From the NCBI RefSeq assembly GCF_003970675.1, contig NZ_CP034563.1:1-64000 (forward strand): 64,000 bases of DNA, given 5' to 3'. Below are positions 26,299 to 34,428 of the stretch, one piece after another; position 1 is the first letter of the stretch, and every line of letters begins with the position of its first letter. The stretch comes from Flammeovirga pectinis. GTDB taxonomy: Bacteria > Bacteroidota > Bacteroidia > Cytophagales > Flammeovirgaceae. The notes beneath the pieces were generated by a model, which was not told where the DNA came from, did no database searches, and saw only the letters and a list, made by a program, of their open reading frames with translations. Position numbers and translations under genes: made by a program.

Positions 26299-26817
26299 TT
26301 AAGCCGTTTCTAAAGACAAGGAATTTACTAATGAAAGATCATCTGGCGATAACACTATTTTTTCTCCTGACTTTAAAAATACTATTACATAATTTTTTCT
26401 TTGTGAAATATAGAATGTGAGCTTTCCGTATTTTGTGTTTGAAAACTTACCGAAATACCCAAAATAACCACCTACTCCAAATGTTCTTATTGTTTTTCCC
26501 ATCTCACTCTTTGCTGGTGCTATTACCTTATCAATTTCTACCAATTGATACGATTTATTTTTTCCTCTACGGTGTATAATCAATTTATTATCTGTAACCT
26601 GATAGCCTTTTGGTGCATATAAAAAACAAAACATAAAAAGTGCTACCATTCCTACAATAATAAATAAGTGCAACAAATTTTCAGGGAATAAATTTGTGCT
26701 ATAGTACACTAGGTTAATTACACTATTATAGATAACAAATACTGATATTGAAATTGTAAATACAGTAAGTATTTTAGCTAATGTATCTAATGAGGTTGAA
26801 TAAAATTTATCATTCAT
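26299..26817 (-). CDS. Membrane protein with a PH-like (bacterial PH) domain
   Basis: I start it at the ATG at 26817 (MNDKFYSTS), giving 172 residues; the longer frame to 26907 runs through a terminator hairpin. Two membrane helices (about 12-35 and 47-66) are followed by a beta-rich domain, YQVTDNKLIIHRRGKNKSYQLVEIDKVI to EKIVLSPDDLSLV, resembling bacterial PH domains. Such proteins are small membrane-associated factors of mostly unknown function. The glycine/aromatic run GVGGYFGYFGKFSN is a notable loop. Confidence 0.65.
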   Translation of the reverse strand: MNDKFYSTSLDTLAKILTVFTISISVFVIYNSVINLVYYSTNLFPENLLHLFIIVGMVALFMFCFLYAPKGYQVTDNKLIIHRRGKNKSYQLVEIDKVIAPAKSEMGKTIRTFGVGGYFGYFGKFSNTKYGKLTFYISQRKNYVIVFLKSGEKIVLSPDDLSLVNSLSLETA

Positions 26818-26851
26818 AGTTTTTAAGTTAATTAGTACACTACAATATACT

Positions 26852-26890
26852 AAAAAAAAGAGGTAACCATAAAACAGTTTTATGATTACC
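26852..26890 (-). terminator. Minus-strand terminator with no large gene before it
   Basis: GGTAACCATAAAA pairs with TTTTATGATTACC (one mismatch, 3-base loop) and is followed on the minus strand by TCTTTTTTTT. The nearest upstream large gene ends at 27292, about 400 bp away, which points to a small transcript between them. Confidence 0.75.
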
Positions 26891-26929
26891 CCTTCCCTTA
26901 TCAACAAGAAATTTAAATCTCTAAAGTTT

Positions 26930-26980
26930 TTACTTTACGAGTTTTATCATCCTTGCAACTGGACTTTTCATCAATTTCAT
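26930..26980 (-). CDS. Candidate 16-residue peptide (MKLMKSPVARMIKLVK)
   Basis: A short ATG-to-TAA frame gives a basic, amphipathic 16-residue peptide just before the terminator at 26852-26890. It could be a chance frame. It is listed because it lies in a unit with its own promoter-like and terminator sequences. Confidence 0.2.
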   Translation of the reverse strand: MKLMKSPVARMIKLVK

Positions 26981-27006
26981 ATTGATAAAACAAAAGTCAA
27001 AATTAT

Positions 27007-27102
27007 TTAGTTTTTTTTTGTGTAGCGACCTAAAAGGTACATAACGAAATGAATACTAAAAATTAAAAAAATAACACTAATGAGTAAAAATTGAGTTGTC
27101 AT
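27007..27102 (-). CDS. Candidate 31-residue membrane peptide
   Basis: The frame reads MTTQFLLISVIFLIFSIHFV and ends MYLLGRYTKKN. It has a single 20-odd-residue hydrophobic helix and a basic C-terminus, as in many small membrane proteins. It begins about 47 bp downstream of a TACATTTG box and shares the unit with the 16-residue frame and the terminator at 26852. No homologue is recognised. Confidence 0.35.
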   Translation of the reverse strand: MTTQFLLISVIFLIFSIHFVMYLLGRYTKKN

Positions 27103-27148
27103 ATAAAAGGGGACTTGTATACACACAGATTATAAATTCAGTACAGTA

Positions 27149-27175
27149 CAAATGTATCAATTTAAACAAATGTAC
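27149..27175 (-). promoter_or_regulatory. Repeated TACATTTG boxes upstream of the small unit
   Basis: TACATTTG, an exact TAnnTTTG match on the minus strand, occurs twice (27149-27156 and 27168-27175), 19 bp apart start to start. Outer GTACA/TGTAC ends make the block partly palindromic. This may be a promoter with an overlapping operator. Confidence 0.4.
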
Positions 27176-27291
27176 ATTAACATTAATCATTAGTTTATTA
27201 ACATAATTTACACAAAACCCAACATTACAAGCTAACCAAAAGATAAAGTAGTGCTTATATTCTACTGGAAAGTATCTGTTTATTTATCCAA

Positions 27292-28239
27292 TTAATTCAC
27301 TATTAATTTTTCTACAATTTTAGTTTTACCACTTTTCACTTCTATAAAAAGCATTCCTTTACCAAAAATCATTGGTACTTTTGCGTGATTTAGATCCGAA
27401 GAAAATTCAGTGTATGTTCGCCCAGAAGAATCATAAATTCTAACTTCCATCTCATCAAAACTGGATAAAATATTTAAATCATCACCATACTTTATAGGGT
27501 TTGGGTATACTGTTAATGTCCTTTCAGAATTATCTAAATGCACAGCATTAGGTCCGTAAACATATGCTTTTCCATCAAAATCGACTTGTTTAAGACGGTA
27601 ATAAACAATAGTTGCATTTGGTAATCCAGAATCGGTAAACGAATAATCTAATTTAACGTTAGAGTTTCCAGATGCTTTAATTACCCCAATATTTGTCCAA
27701 TTTCTATTATTTGTAGAGCGTTCTACATCAAACCTATCGGCATTAATTTCTGATGCTGTTGCCCATTCTAACAATACATTATTTTTAGAAGTTGAAATAG
27801 TTGAGTTAAAATAAATCATTTCGACAGGTAAATCATCACCGTAGCACCCGTCTAAAGTAGAAACTGTGCTATCTCCATCTTTAAAAACTGTAACATTTAC
27901 AACACCAATTGTACATAAAGCTCCATGATGATCACTTCCATTTTTATTTATAATTAAGGTATCATAAACCTCAATTTCTTTTTCAAAATATAATTCTGAT
28001 TTATTCTTAAGAATTATCGAGCAATTGTTTAACTGAACGTTATTAAATGTAAGAGTTCCATTATTACTGATGTCAAAAACGGTACTAACAAATAATGTAT
28101 CACTAAAAGTAATTTGTTCATCAATCTTTATAGTATTATTGTCCTTTGCAATTTCAAAATCTCCTAAACTTTCAAGATCATTAGAAGTACAAGAAAAAAC
28201 AGTAATGATTAGTATAGATATTAAGTATAGATTCTTCAT
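27292..28239 (-). CDS. T9SS-tail protein with a lipobox-like N-terminus
   Basis: The 315-residue protein begins MKNLYLISILIITVFSCTSND, which fits a lipoprotein signal with Cys17. It then has a beta-rich region (SNNGTLTFNNVQLNNCSIILKNKSELYFEKEI), the DLPVEMIYFNSTIS fibronectin-like domain (ATASEINADRFDVERSTNN, YYRLKQVDFDGKAYVYG) and a T9SS type A tail (LTVYPNPIKYGDD, VRIYDSSGRTY, GKGMLFIEVKSGKTK). It is a paralogue of the protein at 24814-25800. Having both a lipobox and a sorting tail is unusual; the lipobox may be only a signal-peptidase-I site with a chance Cys. Confidence 0.8.
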   Translation of the reverse strand: MKNLYLISILIITVFSCTSNDLESLGDFEIAKDNNTIKIDEQITFSDTLFVSTVFDISNNGTLTFNNVQLNNCSIILKNKSELYFEKEIEVYDTLIINKNGSDHHGALCTIGVVNVTVFKDGDSTVSTLDGCYGDDLPVEMIYFNSTISTSKNNVLLEWATASEINADRFDVERSTNNRNWTNIGVIKASGNSNVKLDYSFTDSGLPNATIVYYRLKQVDFDGKAYVYGPNAVHLDNSERTLTVYPNPIKYGDDLNILSSFDEMEVRIYDSSGRTYTEFSSDLNHAKVPMIFGKGMLFIEVKSGKTKIVEKLIVN

Positions 28240-28411
28240 AGATTATTAAAATGTAACATTGTTGCAATTATATTTATTACTAACGGTGAAAATCAGCTTT
28301 AGTTACTACTTTCTCAAAATAGTTCAAACTATTAACCTCTATTACATGAATTAAACGTGCTCTTTTTAATCAAAGATTACTCAAAAAGGATAATACACTT
28401 ACTACAAAGGA

Positions 28412-31400
28412 TCAATTAATTATAATCTTCTGATAAAACTTCTTTTTTGAAATAACAGATAATTCCATTATGTACACACCTACTTTTAAGTGATGGACAT
28501 CAACAAGGAGTTGGTTTTTTTTGTTTGAAAATCCTACGTCAAAACTTTTACCAGTCAAAGTATGAAATGTAACATTATTTACAGAAGTTAAATTTGATAA
28601 TTCCACAGTTATAATATCAGAACTTGGTATTGGGTACACTTTTGCTCCTATTGTAATTAACTGATTGTAAAGTGATGTAAGTAATGATTTATCAGAAATA
28701 TTAATTATTCCTTCGGCTGAATTACATGCTGTATTATTTGTACTGATTACTTTGTATTCTCCTAAATTAGAAGGATATATAAATGTATCTATCTGAGCGA
28801 TTAACTCATTATTATAGTACCAAGAATAATATTTTGTAGTATCAATATTTACTATTTCAATTCTATCATTTCTATAGACTAATTTAGGAGTTGCAATAGT
28901 ATCAGATTGGTTAATTACTACTGTATCGGAATAATAAATACAACCATTGTTAGATGTTACTTGTAAATGATAGTTTCCCGTTTCATGTAATGAAATATCT
29001 TTTGAAGTTGTACTTAAAAGTTCATCATTATTATACCAATTATAGAAAACATTATTATCATTGACAATACTATTGACTGAAAGCAATATCTCTTCCTGTG
29101 CACAAAAACTTGTTCGTCTATCAGTAAGTAATAAGATGTCATTTATTTCATTACAACCTATTCCAATTGTTACAACTGCGACTTCTATTATTAGTGAAGT
29201 CCAATTAGGATGAGTTGCTATACACACGTATCTTCCTCCATCTAAGTTTGATGCATTTTGAATAAATAAGCTATCTCCAATTTGTACATTGTCTTTATAC
29301 CAAGTATAAACTACTCTATCAATTTTATTTTGTAATTCATAGATATAATCATTCTCAATTTCTATTTGTATAACTTCATGATATAAATCAAATTTTTGGT
29401 TTGAGTAGTGAATATTTTGAATTTGAATATTTTCTAAATCATTAAAAAACAATTTATTACCCATTAAACTAGCTTGATGTATTGAAGCTGGCAACTGAAT
29501 ACTTTCCAATAAATTATCACTTAAATTAATATCAACTAAAGTTGAGTTTAAAGGATAATCCCATTCCGTAAATTTATTATGACGCAAATTAAGATATTCT
29601 AATTCGTCTTTGTTCTCCAAACTCTCATGCATATCTACCAATTGATTAAAAGAGAGGTCAAGTTTTTTTAAATGAGGAACATTATTAAGATTATTTTCAA
29701 CTTTGTTTATCTCGTTATGGTTCGCAAATAAATGGTGTAAAGTAGTCATACCTTTTACTTTTGGTACTTTTGTCAATTTATTATGATGTACCCAAAATGT
29801 ACGCAATGCTGGTAAATTATTTACACCTTCTATATCCTCATCTTCTAATAAATTAAAAGACAAATCCAAGAGCCATAAATTAGGAAGATGCCACAAACTA
29901 TCTGATATAGTAGTTAAATGTGTATTATATATTTTCAAAACTTCAAGGTCTTTAAAAGCGGCAATTTGATCTGGTAGATTTCTTGATTCTCCTAATCCAA
30001 ATAATAAAAGACCTGTAATCTTACCATCAGTATTAGTATAAAAATAATCCCAATTACGGATAGGTTCTAAAACATTTACTGGAATGTTCATTTCTGTGTA
30101 TAATGATAAAAGAGACAAAGAGTCTTCTGCAGAAATAATAGTAGTTGGAGTGGGAACATTTGGTGGACTTGTGACTTTTATAATCAGGTCGTCTGCTGTC
30201 TCACATGAATTGGGGTCAGTAAATATCGCTTTTAAACGATAAGTCCCAATGCCACTTGTAGCTGCACTAAAATTATAAGGTGTAGTACTAACGAGAACAT
30301 CATCTAAATAGTAATTGATTGATGGCGTAGTTAGTGCTCCTACATTAGCCGATATTGTAAAATCTTGAACATTTGAGTGTAAAAACAATGTATCTTGAAG
30401 TACCGATAAATGTAGACGGTAAGGTTTATAAACAGTTACATTTTGTGCTATTGAATCTCTAACAACATAATCTGAATCTGTAAAATATGCCTTTATTAAA
30501 GTTTCAACTCCTTCTCCTTCTACATTTGATTGCTCAATTACTCTGGTTGGATCAAATTGATGCGTTGAGTGAACAACTCCTTTTCCAGAAAAGTGAGAAA
30601 GTGTTAGCCCTGAAAAACCACTTAATTGACCAGATAGTTGCAGATTTATAGGTAAATCAAATTGACAATAACTTGCATTCAACTGAAGAGCAGTTTGTTC
30701 ATCATTCACATACAACGTTTTAGTGTAATTCCCTTCACAATGTTCGTCATAAATTCTATAATGAATAATATGCTGCCCTACTCCTGCTTGATTAGAAAAA
30801 AATTGATTAGAAACAACTCCATTACCTGTTATCTCAATTGTTACCTGATCACTATCTACAGATGTTGATAAATTAATACCTTGGGTTGCGTTTACATCAT
30901 ACGTAGAATCTAAAGGGTACAAGTTGACAATCTGACTTTCGACATCAAACACTTCAATTTCGACGTCGTTACTAATATCTGAATCTTCATAATAAGAAAT
31001 TACTCTCCTATATCTATAACTCCCAGAAGTGGGTACTGCTTCTATATATAAATTGTCCGTACTACTATTAGGAATCTCATTCCAAGGTCCATCATCAAAA
31101 GATACTTCCCAATGTATATCCATTCCTTCTGTTGGTACTTCGATTGAGGATGAAGTAGAAAATGCTCTACCATCAATTTCAATAGATGTAGAAGACCCTG
31201 TTATTGTTGTATTAAGTAATAAATGACAAAAATAATCTTCGTCTGGAGCAGTTATAACATTTGATGAGCCATTATTTACTTGATAATGAACGCTAGAACT
31301 ATTTGTTGTTTCTGAAACGGGAATAGCATTGCCTGCTAGATCTTCTATGGTTATTAAAAATGGTAATGGCTCATAAAAATATGGATCTACAGTAGAAAAT

Positions 31401-31948
31401 TTCCTACTTAAAATTATTGTGTGTGTATTTATAGTTTTGGTATCAAATTCGTGGTTATGAATAGTGCCATTTACAAACGAAATTTGCTCATTTGCGGATA
31501 TTCTTAAATAGACAGAATCACCAGGTGTAACTATATTATCATCATTATCAGACCATATTTCAACTTGACTAATTATGGGAGGTGAGTTATCAAAAAAATA
31601 ATTTTGAGATGCAGTTACTAAAGTCTCTAGAATTGTGGTTTTCAATTTTATAATCGCTCCATCGGATAAATCAAAATCTGAAAAATCTACTGTTATTCTA
31701 TATTGATAATCTTCAGAAATAGTACTTACATTTAGTGGTATGTCTACTTGATTATCTGCTATATATACACTGAAATTTGCGGCTACAGGATTTAAGCTCT
31801 CTCCATTTAAGTCCCATGATAAAATAGAATTATTGGTATTTTCGTTCAAATTATGTCCAAAAGTGATTATACGTTGTGCTATACAATTGATTGATAAGCA
31901 ACAATAAATTGTAATGATGAATAACAACTGCAATGTCATCCTTTTCAT
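28412..31948 (-). CDS. Large surface protein with leucine-rich repeats, Ig-like domains and T9SS tail
   Basis: The 1178-residue protein has a signal peptide (ends CIAQ), several beta-sandwich segments (about 25-600), a block of leucine-rich repeats (about 650-820: LEVLKIYNTHLTTISDSL, LWLLDLSFNLLED, LKKLDLSFNQLVD, LEYLNLRHNKFTE), an Ig-like domain (about 880-930: YTWYKDNVQIGDSLFI, DGGRYVCIATH), further Ig-like units with FYNWYNNDELLS and YYSWYYNNELIA, and a T9SS type A tail (KVYPIPSSD, KVGVYIMELSV, FYQKIIIN). The composition points to a T9SS-exported adhesin or binding protein. It stands alone, 173 bp from the next minus-strand gene. Confidence 0.85.
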   Translation of the reverse strand: MKRMTLQLLFIITIYCCLSINCIAQRIITFGHNLNENTNNSILSWDLNGESLNPVAANFSVYIADNQVDIPLNVSTISEDYQYRITVDFSDFDLSDGAIIKLKTTILETLVTASQNYFFDNSPPIISQVEIWSDNDDNIVTPGDSVYLRISANEQISFVNGTIHNHEFDTKTINTHTIILSRKFSTVDPYFYEPLPFLITIEDLAGNAIPVSETTNSSSVHYQVNNGSSNVITAPDEDYFCHLLLNTTITGSSTSIEIDGRAFSTSSSIEVPTEGMDIHWEVSFDDGPWNEIPNSSTDNLYIEAVPTSGSYRYRRVISYYEDSDISNDVEIEVFDVESQIVNLYPLDSTYDVNATQGINLSTSVDSDQVTIEITGNGVVSNQFFSNQAGVGQHIIHYRIYDEHCEGNYTKTLYVNDEQTALQLNASYCQFDLPINLQLSGQLSGFSGLTLSHFSGKGVVHSTHQFDPTRVIEQSNVEGEGVETLIKAYFTDSDYVVRDSIAQNVTVYKPYRLHLSVLQDTLFLHSNVQDFTISANVGALTTPSINYYLDDVLVSTTPYNFSAATSGIGTYRLKAIFTDPNSCETADDLIIKVTSPPNVPTPTTIISAEDSLSLLSLYTEMNIPVNVLEPIRNWDYFYTNTDGKITGLLLFGLGESRNLPDQIAAFKDLEVLKIYNTHLTTISDSLWHLPNLWLLDLSFNLLEDEDIEGVNNLPALRTFWVHHNKLTKVPKVKGMTTLHHLFANHNEINKVENNLNNVPHLKKLDLSFNQLVDMHESLENKDELEYLNLRHNKFTEWDYPLNSTLVDINLSDNLLESIQLPASIHQASLMGNKLFFNDLENIQIQNIHYSNQKFDLYHEVIQIEIENDYIYELQNKIDRVVYTWYKDNVQIGDSLFIQNASNLDGGRYVCIATHPNWTSLIIEVAVVTIGIGCNEINDILLLTDRRTSFCAQEEILLSVNSIVNDNNVFYNWYNNDELLSTTSKDISLHETGNYHLQVTSNNGCIYYSDTVVINQSDTIATPKLVYRNDRIEIVNIDTTKYYSWYYNNELIAQIDTFIYPSNLGEYKVISTNNTACNSAEGIINISDKSLLTSLYNQLITIGAKVYPIPSSDIITVELSNLTSVNNVTFHTLTGKSFDVGFSNKKNQLLVDVHHLKVGVYIMELSVISKKKFYQKIIIN

Positions 31949-32220
31949 AGTAGTTTTTGAATTAGGTAGTAATTAGGTTTTGGGTTTTATCAAGATAAAT
32001 CATTCTACTTCACTTTGAACATAATTTGCTAGGTTAACATCAAAATCAAAGAATTACACCAAATAATCTACATATAATACAATACCTTTCTTTAGAAGAA
32101 TTCTAAACTAGGAAAGATGATAAAAACTCTGTTTTGTAACTGTTAAATATGTGAAATTTACGCTAATATTACTGTACTATAAATGTATAAACACAATCAA
32201 CTGAATGTGTAACTTTAATA

Positions 32221-32811
32221 ATGATGTTTAAAAAACTCATACCACCAAAACAATGGCAACCTGTAGTCGCAGCACTAATAGGAGCAATTGTCGGACTTGC
32301 AATTTACACTGCATACAATGCACGTGTAGGTTCATACTTGTCTGACGATCCTACTACCTGTGTCAATTGCCATGTTATGACACCAGAATTTGAAAGTTGG
32401 AAACACAGTTCACACCGAGAGGTAGCAACATGTAACGACTGTCACGTTCCCCATACAAGTGTATTTGCAAAATACGGTTTCAAAGCCAAAGATGGATTAT
32501 ATCACTCATATGTGTATACCACAAGGTCTGAACCTCAAGTAATAAGAATGCACGAAGCCGGGCAAGAAGTAGTACAAGCAAATTGTATTCGTTGTCATGG
32601 CGATCAGGTTACTGATGCAAAAACTGTTGCAATGGTTCCTGATAACTACAAACACAGAACTGAGAGACAGTGTTGGGAGTGTCACAGAGAAACTCCTCAC
32701 GGAAGAGTAAAAAGTTTATCTTCTGTTGGATTAGGTATTGAACAATTACCTGTTCAGTACGACAAAAAATTAATTGTACCAGAATGGCTGAAAAATGCCC
32801 TTAGTAAATAA
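32221..32811 (+). CDS. nrfH: Cytochrome c nitrite reductase small subunit NrfH
   Basis: The 196-residue protein has one N-terminal membrane helix (about 14-32) and four CxxCH heme-binding motifs: CVNCH (47-51), CNDCH (71-75), CIRCH (122-126) and CWECH (151-155). This is the tetraheme NapC/NirT-type quinol dehydrogenase NrfH, which passes electrons from the menaquinol pool to NrfA. Its stop is 8 bp before nrfA. Two consecutive ATG codons open the frame; I used the first. Confidence 0.95.
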   Translation: MMFKKLIPPKQWQPVVAALIGAIVGLAIYTAYNARVGSYLSDDPTTCVNCHVMTPEFESWKHSSHREVATCNDCHVPHTSVFAKYGFKAKDGLYHSYVYTTRSEPQVIRMHEAGQEVVQANCIRCHGDQVTDAKTVAMVPDNYKHRTERQCWECHRETPHGRVKSLSSVGLGIEQLPVQYDKKLIVPEWLKNALSK

Positions 32812-32819
32812 TAAAACGC

Positions 32820-34322
32820 ATGAGTTCTAAATTAAAAAATTGGCTTTTATTCATTGCTACTTGCTTAGTTGTCATCCTTTTGGCTATGTTAGGTAGTAAT
32901 ATCACAGAAAGAAAGAGTGAATCACAGTTCGCTTACCAACCACAGGTTAAAATTACAGAATTTGAACCTAGAAATGAGGTTTGGGGCGAAAACTTCCCTC
33001 GCCAATATCAATCATTCATGAAAACTAAAGAGATGAATTTCTCTACAATGTTGAATGGTAATCAAGAAAAAGATATTTTAGAAGACTCTCCAGAACTAGT
33101 TGTATTATGGGCTGGTTATGGTTTCTCTAAAGATTATAACGCTCCAAGAGGACACGGTTATGCAATTAAAGATATCCGTGAAACTTTAAGAACAGGTGGA
33201 CCAACTGGACCGGGTACTGGACCAATGCCTAGTACTTGTTGGACTTGTAAATCTCCTGATGTTCCTAGATTAATGAACGAAATTGGTATTTCGGAATTTT
33301 ATGCAGGAAAATGGGCAGATAAGGGTGCTGAAATTGTAAACCCTATTGGTTGTGCAGATTGTCACGATAACAAAACAATGGCTTTAAAAATCTCAAGACC
33401 CGCTTTAATCGAAGCATTTGAGTCTATGGGTAAAGATATTAACGATGCATCTCATCAAGAAATGCGTTCATTAGTTTGTGCACAATGTCACGTTGAATAT
33501 TACTTCAATAAAAAAGAACCAAAGAAAGGTGTTCCTTACTTAACGTTCCCTTGGGCAAACGGTATGACTGTTGAAGGTGCTGAAAAATATTATGATGACA
33601 TTAACTTTAGTGATTGGACACACTCAATGTCTAAAACACCAATGTTAAAAGCTCAACACCCTGGTTATGAAACATTCCAACAAGGTATTCACGCAAAAAG
33701 AGGCGTTTCTTGTGCAGATTGTCATATGCCATATAAAACTGAAGGTGGACAGAAATTCACTGATCACCATATTCAATCTCCTTTATCAAACCCTGCAAAC
33801 TCATGTCAGGTTTGTCATCGTCAAGAAGAAAAAGAGTTGATTGAAAATGTTTATTCTAACCAAAGAAAAGTGAAAGAACGTACTAAACGTTTAGAAAAAA
33901 TTCTTGTTAGAACTCACGTAGAAGCTAAAAAAGCTTGGGATCTTGGTGCTACTGAAGCTCAAATGAAACCAATCTTAATGGATATCAGACATGCACAATG
34001 GAGATGGGATTATGCAGTTGCATCTCACGGTGGTAGTTTCCACGCTCCTGTAGAAATTAGTAGAATTGTTACTACTGCTACAGATAAAGCACAAGAAGCA
34101 CGTATTAAATTGGCTCGTTTATTAGCTGATTTAGGATACGACAAAGAAGTGCCTTACCCAGCAATTGAAACTAAAGCGAAAGCTCAAAAATATATTGGTT
34201 TAGATATGCCAAAATTGGAGAAAGAAAAGAAAACTTTCGAAAAGAATATCATTCCTAAATGGTTAGAGCAAGCAAAAGCTCGTGAAGCTAAATACCCAAC
34301 TGAAACGGTATCTAGTAAATAG
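32820..34322 (+). CDS. nrfA: Cytochrome c nitrite reductase catalytic subunit NrfA
   Basis: The 500-residue protein has an N-terminal signal/anchor helix and five heme motifs: the active-site CWTCK with its lysine ligand (140-144), then CADCH (178-182), CAQCH (220-224), CADCH (298-302) and CQVCH (329-333). The CxxCK heme defines ammonia-forming nitrite reductase, which reduces nitrite to ammonium with six electrons in the periplasm. It is co-transcribed with nrfH and followed by a terminator, then by the CcsBA synthase gene. Confidence 0.97.
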   Translation: MSSKLKNWLLFIATCLVVILLAMLGSNITERKSESQFAYQPQVKITEFEPRNEVWGENFPRQYQSFMKTKEMNFSTMLNGNQEKDILEDSPELVVLWAGYGFSKDYNAPRGHGYAIKDIRETLRTGGPTGPGTGPMPSTCWTCKSPDVPRLMNEIGISEFYAGKWADKGAEIVNPIGCADCHDNKTMALKISRPALIEAFESMGKDINDASHQEMRSLVCAQCHVEYYFNKKEPKKGVPYLTFPWANGMTVEGAEKYYDDINFSDWTHSMSKTPMLKAQHPGYETFQQGIHAKRGVSCADCHMPYKTEGGQKFTDHHIQSPLSNPANSCQVCHRQEEKELIENVYSNQRKVKERTKRLEKILVRTHVEAKKAWDLGATEAQMKPILMDIRHAQWRWDYAVASHGGSFHAPVEISRIVTTATDKAQEARIKLARLLADLGYDKEVPYPAIETKAKAQKYIGLDMPKLEKEKKTFEKNIIPKWLEQAKAREAKYPTETVSSK

Positions 34323-34342
34323 CAAAAAATACTAGTATATTT

Positions 34343-34390
34343 GGAGCTGTTGTATTGATAAGTAAATCGATGCAACAGCTTTTTTTATTT
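34343..34390 (+). terminator. Terminator between nrfA and ccsBA
   Basis: AGCTGTTG pairs with CAACAGCT, followed by TTTTTTTATTTT. Some read-through would be needed to co-express the downstream synthase from the nrf promoter. Confidence 0.8.
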
Positions 34391-34428
34391 TATTAAACTC
34401 ACTCAGACTTTTTTGTCCTAAACTTATA

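Larger units (their letters stand above)
26818..27291. other. 474-bp gap with a candidate small transcription unit
   Basis: No large gene fits here. On the minus strand the gap holds, in order, the TACATTTG repeats (27149-27175), two tiny frames (27007-27102 and 26930-26980) and a terminator (26852-26890), implying a transcript of roughly 290 nt. The plus strand shows nothing. Confidence 0.4.

Noticed and set aside
26818-26907. Longer start for the PH-like membrane protein
   Set aside because: The extra codons run through a strong terminator hairpin, which would not be kept inside a coding region that must be transcribed through it.
31949-32220. FNR/CRP-type operator before nrfH
   Set aside because: TGTGAAATTTACG resembles half of such a site, but no convincing second half-site is present.
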